Of a DNA stretch of 64,000 nt, positions 26,115 through 36,403 are shown in pieces. Origin of the DNA: Heterodera schachtii (lineage: Eukaryota > Nematoda > Chromadorea > Rhabditida > Heteroderidae); the NCBI GenBank assembly GCA_023374025.1, contig SIJG01000095.1, forward strand, positions 438,290 to 502,289, read 5' to 3'. The notes under the pieces were generated by a model. That model was not told where the DNA came from. It was given only the letters and a program-made list of their open reading frames with translations, and did not search any database. The stretch's first letter is position 1. Every line of letters starts with the position of its first letter. Made by a program: the position numbers and the translations under genes.

Positions 26115-29100
26115 TTTCGTCTTTTGGTTGAATACTATTGCCTTAAAATAATCAATTCAGTTCATTTTGGTGCCATCAATGTTTTTTACTGTAACCATCA
26201 AATTGCTGCTTGTTTTTTTTTTCAATTTTCGGCTATATTTTAGAAAAGAAAAAAATAATTGATTTTATTACTTATAACAATGTCTTTTACAATGTTTATT
26301 AAATAATATCACATTGTGATATTTTTATCTTACTTTAATAGTTTTTGAAATTGTATTTTTTGGCATTATTTAGCAATAAGGCTTTTTTAAGCCATTACTC
26401 ATAGGAAATGGGCTTAAGATTATTTGAAAATATTTTAAGAATATTTTTGATAATTTTTGTAAAAAAATATCTTAAAATAAATATCCCAATAATAAAATTT
26501 TTATTTAATTGCCCGTTATATTTGCTAAATTTTTGGCAATTTTATTTTTACTGCGTCTCCCAATTAAAACATTAATTTATTTCTGAAAAGTTTAAAATTT
26601 TAGCTAATAGTTATTTATTAATTTTTCTAAACAAATGAAAAAAATTTCCTTATTTTTCAATATTTTATTTAAATAAACATCAATAAAATCTATTAAATGT
26701 TTCATCTTATGCTATGTGATTAAATTCTTTAGTTTGTTTTAATTATTTATTTTTGAATTATTTATTTAAAAAAGTTTTTTTTATTTTTAATATGTATTTA
26801 TGAAATTAAATACTTGAAAAGCTTTGACCAATTTTAACGTTTTTTGGATGGTTTTAAAAACAAAATTAAAATTTTATATATAGAGCATTAATAGAAATTA
26901 AATATTTTTAGTTAAATTGCCGTATTGTAATTTAATTTTTTGGTTTTTGATTTTCCGTTTTTTTTATTATATATTTTTTAACATACACATCACTCTTATC
27001 GCTTTAACCCAAGTGATTTGAAATTTTTTACGTTTTTTTTAATTTCACGTTAGTATTATTCATTTTTATACCTTTTCTTTTACTTTGTTTTTCTTGATAT
27101 AATTTGATTCTTGGTTAATTGTATACAGATTTTATATTACTAATTTTCATTTTCATCTGATAAGAGCATTGTCTCATTATAATTATTTTTTAATTAAACC
27201 AAAGTCTTCTTGAAAATTCGACACCGCGAGAAATTTTTTTTCATTTCAAGAAAATGCGACACCACTTACCCACCCATGCAAATTTGTTTTGGTACAAATT
27301 CTCATTTACCAGGCGCAGTTTCGAAACAAATACCAATATTCATATTTTAAAAATCTAAGTTTGGTGTCGTAAATCATTTATATTATTTTTTCCTTACTAG
27401 TTTTTATTCAATAAATTACCTCACATTTGATTATTGTTACTTATGATATGTTTGATTTTTCATTGGAATTTTTTATATTTAATTTTTTTCCTTAAATTTA
27501 TTAAATAAATTTTTATGAAGGTTTCAATTAATTTTTTGCCGTTCTTGGGTTAGATATTTTATTTGTTTTTTCTCGTTGCAAGACAGACGGTTGCAGTAGA
27601 GGCGAATGTCAATTTAATTTTTAATTATTTTGTACCTTAATTAGTTATACTTGAGAATTTGTTATTCTCTCGCTTTTATTAGTAAAGTTTAATACTTTTT
27701 TTAAATTTAAATTAATTCAAGAATTTTTTATTTTATTTTCTTCAGACTTTTTATAGTCTTGTTGATTTTGGGATAGAAAATCAAAAGTTTATGTGTAAAT
27801 TTAAATGTCTTTAATATTGAAAAATGTGAATTCGTTCAAAGGCTAAATTTAATTTTATTTTATTAGTGTTCCTGATTCCATAGTTCTTCAGTTTTTACAA
27901 ACATTTTACTAATGAAAATTGTTTAACGCTCATTTTTATAGAGTATTTTAAAATTATTATTTCCCAAAAAGATGGATGATTCAAAAGTTCTTTGGAAAAT
28001 TATAAAAAATGTTTTTTCAAATTTTTACAAAAATACATTCATTTTGAATTTTTCTTAGTAATTTAATTTTTTTTTGTTTGAAAAAATTAAAACAACTTTT
28101 CTGTGTACAAAATAAGGCAATAAAATTTCAAGGAATAAAATACACACAAAATTCAATATATCGCCATAAATTTAAAAACTTGTGAGCCTTTTGGTAGCAG
28201 TTTTACATAAAAAGCCATTTAAAATATTATAAATATATATTTTCTTTATGAGAAACTCAAAAATATTTTTATAATAATTGAGAAAATTATTTTAAAATGT
28301 ATTCTTTAGTTATTTAAAAATTTTTAAGTCAATATATTTATATTTTGATAAGTTCCCTTGTATAACTTTTCAATCAAACTGAAAAAAAAACTTAATATAT
28401 ATAAATTTTATTTGTGAAATATTTGTTTTTCCGTTGATGTCTAAAACTAAATTTATACTAATTTTCAAAATACATTAATAATATCTCGTTTTTTTATAGC
28501 CCTTATGTAATATAAAATCAAATATTAATATTTTTTGAATAATATTTTATAAGGGTCTAATTAATTTATTTTATCTCTATTATAAATTAAAATCTTATAT
28601 TTTTTTATATTCATATATATTTTTTACAATTGTCATTATTATTGTGTTTATTAATTTTTTCGACTTTACAAATTCATTGATATTGTATTTCTATTATCTT
28701 TCTTGGTAATTTTAATATTAGATGGAATTAATGTTTAGGGAAAATCAAGACATTTTATAATTTAATACTATTTGTTTTATGTGATTTGATAATTAATTTT
28801 CCTTTCAATATTAACTTATCCAGAAAAAAAAACTTTAGTTCTTTATTTAAGTTTATGCCTTATATCGCATAAATAAGGTTTTAAATTAATTTTTATTTAT
28901 TTTGCGTTTAATATTTGATATTTTTAAGGAACTATTGAGAATATGTAAGATAAAATTTTTTAATTAAATTTGCCTTATTCACTATTTTTATTATGAATTT
29001 ATTGCATTAAATAAAAATATTAATATTAATATATTATTCGTTTTTTAATATTATTTGTGTCTGAAAAATTTATAGTTTTAAATTTTTTTGAAAAGATTGA

Positions 29101-31482
29101 ACTCTTTTTTCTTGTCAATTATATCCATATTTCAGCATGTAACCATATTTTATTCATATTTCTTAAATTTTTCGTCCGTATTATAATTTTCTTTTTTCTG
29201 TTTTTGACTTTATTTATTTGACAGTAATATTTTATTCTATCACTTTGTAAAGATTAATTATTTTTGTTTGCTAAGCCTTACATAATGTAGAAGCTGTGCG
29301 TAGATAATTTAATTTTTATTTCTTTTTTAAATAAATTTTTTCTTTTTCATTTTTTTTCTTATTCATTTTATTTTATATTTCAAATTAATTTTGAGTTTTT
29401 TTTAAAATTTATATAGGTTATTTTTATTTTATACCAAAAATAAATATAAATATTAATATTTGTTTTTGAATTTATTTTTTATTATTATATATAAACATCT
29501 CATTCTCGCCTTCCACTCTAGTTGTCGCTAAGTGCGTTGTCAGGTCGTTTTTTATTTTTATAATTAGTAATTTTTTCATATTTGTTTAATAACATCTTCT
29601 TACAAATTGTTGGTTAATAGATTCAATCGATAAATTTATAAATATCCTTTTAATATTTTTTTGTATAAAAAACTTCAATTTTAATAAAATTATATTTTTT
29701 TAAAACAAAATTTTTTGTTTTCATTATAAGTTTTTTAAATCTATTTTATTTTTTTATTTTATTAATTATTATTGACGATTAAACCAGTTGTATGTTTCTA
29801 TATAATGTTTACCTTTGTTTTTTTAATTGTTTTTTCAGAAATATGTAGATTTTGATTTTCTTTATAAATAAATCATAATTTTGTGTATAAAATAATAACT
29901 TTTATTTTTCATTAAATTATTTTGTACAATTAGTTGAATTTTGACCATTTTTTGATTAATCCTCACCGTTGTAATTTTCTTGAAACAAATTTTATTTTTC
30001 TTTTATTTTACAAGATTATTTTTATTTGTGGAAATCTTATTTTCAATAACTGGAAATCTATTAGTTCTTGTTTCATTTGATTCGAATGGTCTTCATTTTT
30101 TATTATTACTTATTATAATTTATTCAAAATCTCATTTGAAAAATAATTATAATAATAATAATATTAATGCGAAATAATTAAATTTGTATTATCTTTTACT
30201 TTTTGAACATTTTCGATAATAATTTTTCTGAAAAAATTAACCTTTTTTAAATTTGCATAATAATATAAAACAATATTAGGGCTATCGAATGATACAAAGT
30301 ATTAAAAATTTTGTTGCTTTTAATCAAAGATATATCAAAAAATATTTTCATTTAATGGTTTTTTGACTAACCCCATAAACAGTAGAGACCAACGACAAAT
30401 TAATTATCACACAGCCATTAATAGGGTGAAAAACATTGAAAAAGTAAAATTGTGGCATCTATTATTATTCATTTACTGTAATTACAAGTGGTGCTAGTGC
30501 GTTTCCTAAAAGCGCCATTGGAAATTTTTTGAAAATAAAAAACGAACAGGATTTAATAAAATTGAAAAAAAGAATATCAACGGTTATATTCAGGAATAAT
30601 AAAAAGAACATCAAAATATAAAAAATAAAAAATGAATGGAGCTCACTGTGTTGTTCATACATACACAAGAAATTATAATTTGAACAAATAAAATTTGAAA
30701 ATTATAAAAAGCAAACATTTTACTTTATTTACGGTCAATTGACTATGAAATTTAATTATGAAATTATTTGAAAAACTACTAATTTTGCCTTTTAATGGCA
30801 AAGGAATAAGCAAACATTCATAAAAAAAAATTTATAATTAGAAATTCGATGGAATTATTTTATTTTAAATTTAAAATAAAATACAAGATTTATAATAACG
30901 AAATAGGAAATACAAAATTATGCCAAAAGAAAAACAATTTGTATCAGACAAAAGCAAAGTGCAAATGCAAATAAAAACAGGGAATTATTAAATAATAATA
31001 AAAGATGAAAAAATGTAATTCTTTTTCTTATAAATTAAAACCATAAAAAGAAACTTAAACAATTTATTAAAAATCAAAATAAATATTTTTTCAATTAGCC
31101 AAAATTATGCGAATAAATGGATGGACACAAAAAATGATATAATAAAATATTATTGTATAAATTAGCGATTTTTTAAAGAATAAATATTTAAGAAATCTAA
31201 TATAATTAATTCTTTTATTTCCTCTGCAATAAATACATCATTAATTATAATAAAAAATTATTTTAATTAATACAACGAACTGAAAATTTTATGAATTTGA
31301 AAAATTCAATCTTGCAATCTATAAAATTTGAATATGGATTCAAAATTATATAACAGATTTTAAAAAAAATTGGAACTTTAAAAGTTTTAAAGTAACAAAA
31401 GTTTAAGTGTTTCAAAAAATAATTAATAAATATTACAAAATATATCTTTGTATTTGGGCAAAATGTAACAACCGAGGTGTTT
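26115..31482. other. AT-rich stretch without recognisable gene
   Basis: Several frames of 65-96 codons exist but are made of F, I, L, K and N. Slightly GC-richer spots lie near 27.20-27.37 kb (ATTCGACACC facing GGTGTCGTAAAT, possibly a very small TIR element), 27.55-27.61, 29.50-29.55 and 30.36-30.53 kb. None supports a gene call. Confidence 0.45.
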
Positions 31483-31500
31483 GGTCTGCCAATAGGCACC
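31483..31500. repeat. Degenerate GC-rich hairpin of the GGCACCGCC family
   Basis: GGTCTGCC and GGCACC pair with a 2-nt bulge around AATA. The following GCCGGGGATTGAAAATTTG resembles the sequence after the hairpin at 8.1 kb, which supports one dispersed family. Confidence 0.45.
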
Positions 31501-32404
31501 GCCGGGGATTGAAAATTTGAGAGCAATTTCTTAATAAATTCAAACTTTGACATATTTTGACAACAGGTGAAAGGCGATAATGAAATATATTTTTAAATTA
31601 TTTTTAATAAAGAATCACTTCAATAGTATTTTAAATTATTATTTATTGTATTTTTTTCAAGTTCATAAACTAATATATATATATAAATAAACGAAAAATC
31701 ATTAAAAGTTAATTAGACAATATAAAATTGAAGCTAGAGAAAGAATAAAAATATTTAGAAAATTTGCAAAATTTTAGCTAATTAAATCACAATAATTGAT
31801 TGGCATAAAGTTATTTTCATAAATCTATTTACCATTTATTGTATAAAAAAATTCAAAAATTAAGAAATGTATTAATAAATAAATAAAAATAATAATAAAA
31901 ATTCAACTTCGTGTTTGTTAATAATATAATGTTACAATAATTTCTCAAAGATAAATAATCGGAGAATTTTTTAAAAAATTATATAAAATTATTAAGACTT
32001 AATATAAATAAAAATTTATTCCACCAACAATCCGTGAGTTCATAACCTTTAACCGAGGCGAGAATTAAATAAATGATGAATAATAAAAAAACATTTAAAT
32101 GAAATAATTTTAATTTTTATTAATTCTTTAAATTCAGTGCTATTCTAATAAAAATGTAAAAATATAAATTCCATAACTTGATAAATCTATTTAAAAATTT
32201 TTTTCTTTTTTTTTAATAATAAATATGAAATATTCGAATATGAAAAATGCGTGATTTGAACGCTTCTAAAAAATGCAGACCATCGTGGGAATTTAAGAAA
32301 AGGGTATGAAATTAAGGAAAAAAATTTTTACATAAAAAAATAGTTTTTAAATATTTTTATTTTAGTAGAAATTTGGTAATTATCCAAAAAAAATTAGTAT
32401 GACA
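31501..32404. other. AT-rich stretch without recognisable gene
   Basis: Nothing beyond low-complexity AT-rich sequence was recognised. Confidence 0.5.
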
Positions 32405-32590
32405 TTGTCACTTTTAATGGGTTAAAAATTAATTAAAAAATGATTTTGAAAATAAATTAAAATTATCAAGAATATTTCAAAAATTTGAATATCATTTTTT
32501 AATTATTATTCTATTATGTATTTATTGAATAAAATTTAAAATAATTTGCAGAATAAATTTTCGATTGCGCTGGCTGAGATTTCTCTGCAT
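32405..32590. repeat. Dispersed repeat, copy 2 (CGCGCTGGCTGA family)
   Basis: Same succession of motifs as the copy near 23.55-23.80 kb, ending at GATTGCGCTGGCTGAGATTT. It is shorter through deletions. Confidence 0.6.
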
Positions 32591-33059
32591 TTTCTCATGT
32601 TATACTTTTTTATAAACCCAATTTATTAGATATTTTTCTTTATTATAATTAATACCAGGCCGAACAGTTTGTTTTTCTCAATTATTATTTTGTTTATATT
32701 TTTTAGATCTTTTAGATTATGTTAAGTTTAAGTGCATTCTTTATTAGTCATATTTGTAACTGAATTCTGTAATATTTATCTATATGCCAAAAATATTTTG
32801 CCAGTTTTATTTATGTCCACCACAAAAAAAAAGGATAATATTAGAATTTTTTATCATTTAATATTACCAAAATTTAATAAATAATATGATTGTAATTAAA
32901 ACTTCTTTGTAATTTCTCTTTTTTTTAAATTCTAAATTCGGCCCTATTTGCTTTTCCATATGAATAAAAAAAATTTTTTGATTTTATATTTCAATGATTT
33001 TAGATGTTTTTATATCATAATGATATTTTTTGGTTTTGTTTTTAGGGTCCACTGCGTTT

Positions 33060-33081
33060 TGGCGTTCGCGTTTCGACGCCA
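33060..33081. repeat. Short GC-rich hairpin TGGCGT / ACGCCA
   Basis: A 6-bp inverted repeat with a 10-nt loop sits inside a GC-richer spot within a 98-codon frame (32948-33244) that I do not support as a gene. It resembles the other GC-rich hairpins but shares no clear flanking sequence. Confidence 0.35.
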
Positions 33082-33344
33082 GCATGTTTTTGGCTATAAC
33101 TATTTTCTTTGTCAACCAAATCCGACATTTTTAATATCATTCGAAAGCTTGCCATGTTTTAGCAAATCGATAAGTGAAAAAAAAATTAAGTATAAGCTTG
33201 GTATTTCGAATTCAGATTTGGCGAATAAAATAATTTTACAATAATTTTATATTTTTTTCAAATAAAAAATAATATTTTAAACATTCAGGAAAAATAATCA
33301 ATAATAAAATAAAAATATATATATTTTCGAAAAATCATTTTTAT

Positions 33345-33596
33345 ACACTAACGCTGCTTGCTTAAGCCACAGTCAGAAAATGTCGTAGAACGTTAAATAC
33401 AGAGAAATGATGAATGTATTGCCAATATTGAAAAGTGGAGCTGCACAAGTAAAATTCACCAAAAAATAAAAAATAATAATGAACTAATTGATAATGATGA
33501 AAATAATAAAATAAAAATTTTAACACATTAAGAATTTCAAAAATTTAAATAATTAAATCCGCTTGTTATGCCTTAAGCAAGCTGTATAAACCATAA
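33345..33596. mobile_element. Small terminal-inverted-repeat element (MITE candidate)
   Basis: GCTGCTTGCTTAAG near 33352 faces CTTAAGCAAGCTG near 33573. Outside these, TATACA and TGTATA continue the symmetry. The roughly 0.25-kb interior is AT-rich and non-coding. Target duplication is unclear because the flanks are A/T-rich. Confidence 0.4.
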
Positions 33597-34203
33597 TTTA
33601 TTCAATTTTCTAATTTTTAATGATTCTTTTTATTTGCATACAATAAAAATGAAATCTATTAAATTATAAATAAAAAATAAATGTCCGAAAAAAATGACGA
33701 AAAAAAAGCAGAGAGAAGTCGAGAAAACGATATAGCGTAAATTAAGAGAATTGAAGAACCAAATAAACAACTAAAACCTTTACAGTTTATTATGAAAATA
33801 TTTGTAAATAAATAAAAAAAAATAAATAAAAAAAATTAACAGACATGAAGTTTATTTCAATATAATTGAAAAATGTTAAGTTAGTTTTTGTAATTCAAAT
33901 ATTAAAAAAAACTAAAAATCTAACCGAAAAAATAAATTAACAACTTATTTATTAAAATATATTTCTTAGTGTTGTTATGTATCTACAATTAAATTTAAAA
34001 AAATAACAATAATATGAAAATAAATGCTTTAAAAATTGATATTTTCCAAAAACTCTTTTAATTAAATTTTTTAATTGAACAAAATTACCAGAAAAATATA
34101 TAAAAATTAAAACGCTGCTGCTTCATTAAAACGATATCATAATTACTAAGAGATAAATTAAATTTTTAATTCAAAAATATAGGAAAATTTAAACTAAATA
34201 AAA

Positions 34204-34248
34204 ATGTGTGAAACAACAGCCATAACATCCAAATCAAGCCATCGAGAT
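34204..34248 (+). CDS. Very short candidate first exon
   Basis: An ATG after four A residues opens a frame of normal composition (MCETTAITSKSSHRD) that runs into GATGTAAAATT, which could be a splice donor, before a TGA 12 nt later. Fifteen codons are too few to be sure. No partner exon was found before the retroelement. Confidence 0.15.
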
Positions 34249-34479
34249 GTAAAATTATTTTGAAAACCAATTTATTCTAATAGTAATAATCATATTATAA
34301 ACAATTTGAAAAACAATAAATTTATTCAAAAACTTTTTTTTGATCACCTAAATTGTGTTATTCTAATAAATATAAGAATAAATAATAATTCTATATAAAA
34401 AATTTTTTCTAAATGAGAAAAAATAAAAAAATCAAGGAATATACGAAAAATAGGCGCATCATAACCAGGGCTGGACGTA

Positions 34480-34589
34480 ATTACGGATTACGGATGACGG
34501 ATTACGGAAATTAAGGCCTTTTTGGAGTTACTGATTACGGATTACGGGTTACGGATTTTTGGGATTATTCCGTAATTTTGATCCGTAAT
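34480..34589. repeat. Heptamer array of ATTACGG with inverted CCGTAAT copies
   Basis: Seven direct ATTACGG-like units (two perfect neighbours, then ATGACGG, ATTACGG and, after a gap, ATTACGG, ATTACGG, GTTACGG) are followed by two inverted CCGTAAT units. The block starts after CAGGGCTGGACGTA. It can fold back on itself and may be the end of a small transposon. Confidence 0.7.
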
Positions 34590-34752
34590 TGGCTTTTTTA
34601 GATTATTTTTCGAGACGATTTCTTGTAAAATTATTTTTTATAAAATGAATTTTTTTTTCAATTTTTATTAAAAGGCTACCAATATTTCAGAAATGCCGAA
34701 AAAATTGGCTATTTTTAACAAAATTCGTTAAAAATTCTGAAATTTTTTCCTC

Positions 34753-34775
34753 GGCGGCGCTTATCAAACACCGCC
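34753..34775. repeat. GC-rich hairpin, GGCGG / CCGCC
   Basis: A 5-bp stem with a long loop lies in a locally GC-rich patch. It is probably a degraded member of the GGCACCGCC-type family. Confidence 0.35.
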
Positions 34776-34878
34776 CGTCCCAAAAGCTCCTAATTATTTT
34801 TAAATATTAGCTCCTAATCTTAATCATTTTTAGACAAAATCTTTTAACAAATTGCATAATAATTTTCGAATTTTTCCC

Positions 34879-34900
34879 GGCGGCGCCTTTCGGCGTCGCC
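34879..34900. repeat. Strong GC-rich hairpin, about 10-bp stem
   Basis: GGCGGCGCC pairs with GGCGTCGCC (one G-T pair) around a TTTC loop, right before a long C run. It is the most stable of the GC-rich hairpins in the window. Confidence 0.55.
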
Positions 34901-34903
34901 TGA

Positions 34904-34927
34904 CCCCCCCCCCCCCCCCCCCCCCCC
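34904..34927. repeat. C24 homopolymer tract
   Basis: Twenty-four consecutive C residues are followed by further C-rich sequence. Such runs are error-prone in sequencing, and the G-rich complementary strand could stall polymerases. It lies 50 bp left of the LTR. Confidence 0.9.
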
Positions 34928-35598
34928 GCCCCTCCCCCCCTAAAAATTCAAAAAGAATGAATTTTTTACGACACAAATGTCGAAATTCTCGTAAAATCAA
35001 AAATTTGATTTTAGCATTAAAATGATGTAAAAGGGGGTGATAAGGGGATGGTGTGACTGATCGATTTCCCTCCCGTGTTTGTTTGTTTTTTAATCCCTTC
35101 TCCGCCCGTTCCACATCCTGTTCCTCCCCAAATTTCCCTCCGCCGCAAATTGCCCAACTTTTTTCCTCCGCAATCGCGACTGTGCGAAATTGGCCGCCCA
35201 TTTTTTCCCCCAATAAAAAATCGTTTGTTCGCCAATTTTGCCCCCTCCAAAGTACTTTGCTCCCCCAATTTGTAGTGATCGGCCCATTTTAATTGTAAAT
35301 TTAACAATTTCACTTTTGGCCCCATTTTTTATCTCTTTCCCTATTCCATATTTAAATGGCCCCCAAATCACTCCCAATTCACATTCACTTCGCTTCTACG
35401 GGCAATCAATGCCTATCCCTTTGCCCGTTCTTTCTCTCTCTCTCTCTCCCTTTGCCCATGCCTTGGACCATTTTTGCCCATTCTTTTCCTGGTCCCTTTC
35501 TCTGTCCAATTGTGATACAGTACCCCTCCTGGTCCCTCATTGGCATCCCCCGGTTTCTCTCTTTGGCACTGTCCCGGGTTTTCTCGCATTTCTGTGAT

Positions 35599-35696
35599 TG
35601 TCCCCCCGGTGACGGCCCCTCTTTCTGTGATCAATCCCAATTTCTGTGATGACCATTTGTCCATTAATTGTGATCATTTGTCCCCCCGGTGATGGC
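35599..35696 (+). promoter_or_regulatory. Direct repeats in U3, possible promoter elements
   Basis: TGTCCCCCCGGTGACGGC and TGTCCCCCCGGTGATGGC are repeated 80 bp apart, about 140 and 60 bp upstream of SL1, with several TTTCTGTGAT copies around them. Repeated motifs in this position are typical of LTR enhancers. The nearer copy sits where a proximal sequence element would lie if the SL1-like sequence were transcribed like an SL RNA gene. That reading is inference. Confidence 0.4.
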
Positions 35697-35739
35697 ACAT
35701 TTCATTTTTATTTTTTGTATTTTTCACATTTAAATATGC

Positions 35740-35761
35740 GGTTTAATTACCCAAGTTTGAG
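35740..35761 (+). promoter_or_regulatory. Perfect nematode SL1 spliced-leader sequence inside the 5' LTR
   Basis: All 22 bases of the conserved nematode SL1 leader are present in sense orientation (starting GGTTTAATTACCC, ending GTTTGAG). A chance match of 22 bases is not credible. The bases after it are AGTTGAG and not the GTAAC-type donor of a functional SL RNA, although a GT lies one base further on. ATTTAAATATGC precedes it as a TATA-like stretch. It probably marks the 5' end of the element's RNA, either by transcription start or through an SL1 captured from a trans-spliced transcript or an SL RNA gene. Confidence 0.9.
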
Positions 35762-35768
35762 AGTTGAG

Positions 35769-35774
35769 AATAAA
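35769..35774 (+). terminator. LTR poly(A) signal AATAAA (5' copy)
   Basis: It lies seven bases after the SL1 sequence. In the 5' LTR it must be bypassed or be too close to the RNA start to work; its counterpart in the 3' LTR would end the transcript. Confidence 0.6.
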
Positions 35775-35872
35775 TATTTTTTTGAAATTGTGTTTGTGAT
35801 CGTCCATTGCGCCCCGACCCACCAACCGAGCCCGACCATCCCCTGACCGGACCCCGTGGCACTACCTTGTGC

Positions 35873-35897
35873 AAATTTTTGTGGAGGTTCCTCCACA
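35873..35897 (+). promoter_or_regulatory. Sm-like AAATTTTTG followed by terminal perfect hairpin at the LTR end
   Basis: AAATTTTTG is followed directly by TGTGGAGGTTCCTCCACA, an 8-bp perfect inverted repeat that ends exactly at the LTR boundary. Nematode SL RNAs carry, after the 22-nt leader, an Sm site of this kind and a 3' stem-loop. The same order is seen here, with about 110 nt between leader and Sm-like site. The hairpin could also simply be an integrase or reverse-transcription feature of the LTR end. Confidence 0.5.
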
Positions 35898-35899
35898 AG

Positions 35900-35918
35900 T
35901 GGCGCTCCTGGGTGGATT
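35900..35918 (+). promoter_or_regulatory. Primer binding site for minus-strand synthesis
   Basis: TGGCGCTCCTGGGTGGATT starts two bases after the LTR. It begins with TGG, the complement of a tRNA CCA end. Its reverse complement fits a tRNA 3' end: T-loop AAT, T-stem CCACC, acceptor CAGGAGC, discriminator G, CCA. A discriminator G fits for example tRNA-Asn or some tRNA-Arg; the isotype is not settled. Confidence 0.8.
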
Positions 35919-35985
35919 CTTCTTCCGCCAGCAACAGCAACAGCAACCGGTGACAAAGGGGGGTGGGAAGCATTCAGAAAGTGGA

Positions 35986-36260
35986 TAAGTTCGTGCTCTC
36001 CGTGGCCGGACTTAGACACATAGAAAGGGAAGGGGGGAAGGAAAATTTGGGCTTTGTTGGGCACTGTTCGGTCTCCGTGCCAACAGTGACTCGACCAATT
36101 ACAGTTCGGTCTCCGTGCCAACTGTGATTTGACTTTGGGGGTTGTAAGCGTAGGTCTTAGGAATAACTGCCTGGTCTCCGTGCCGGTAGTTGTTCAGTTA
36201 CTGGGCGACCTCCGTGTCCCCAGTGACAAAGTACTGCTTGCTCTCCGTGGCAGCAGTACT
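35986..36260 (+). promoter_or_regulatory. Six consecutive leader stem-loops with a conserved CTCCGTG loop
   Basis: The stem-loops lie at 35986-36014, 36062-36088, 36101-36125, 36165-36191, 36197-36227 and 36230-36260. Each shows CTCCGTG in the loop (from 35998, 36073, 36111, 36176, 36210 and 36243). The stems are all different yet paired: TAAGTTCG/CGGACTTA, CACTGTT/AACAGTG, ACAGTT/AACTGT, AACTGCC/GGTAGTT, GTTACTGGG/CCCAGTGAC and AGTACTGC/GCAGTACT, with a few G-U pairs. That is strong covariation for RNA structure. The position between primer site and gag suits a packaging or dimerisation signal read by the Gag zinc knuckles, or a translation element. The function is inferred. Confidence 0.8.
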
Positions 36261-36403
36261 TCGTCGGCGCAGACAAGTCAAACGGCCGACAACGACAAAC
36301 TGCTCGAACGAAAAGCAGTGGCAAACAAAGCGCAGCGAAACGCAAACTGAACAGCAGCAGCAGAACAACTGAACAGCGCCAAACCCACAGCAAACAACCC
36401 ACA

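Larger units (their letters stand above)
34978..35897 (+). repeat. 5' long terminal repeat, 920 bp
   Basis: It begins TGTCGAAATTCTCG and ends CCTCCACA, and matches the 3' LTR over its whole length. If transcription starts at the embedded SL1 sequence, U3 is about 762 bp, R runs from SL1 to shortly past the AATAAA, and U5 is the rest. A CT-rich run (CTTTCTCTCTCTCTCTC) lies mid-U3. Both strands show open frames of 60-120 codons here that I treat as by-products of composition. Confidence 0.95.

Noticed and set aside
34830..35664. Overlapping frames of 60-127 codons on both strands in the LTRs and gag-pol region
   Set aside because: They are alternative-frame shadows of LTR sequence or of the long coding frames, some with low-complexity Gly/Pro runs from the C24 tract.
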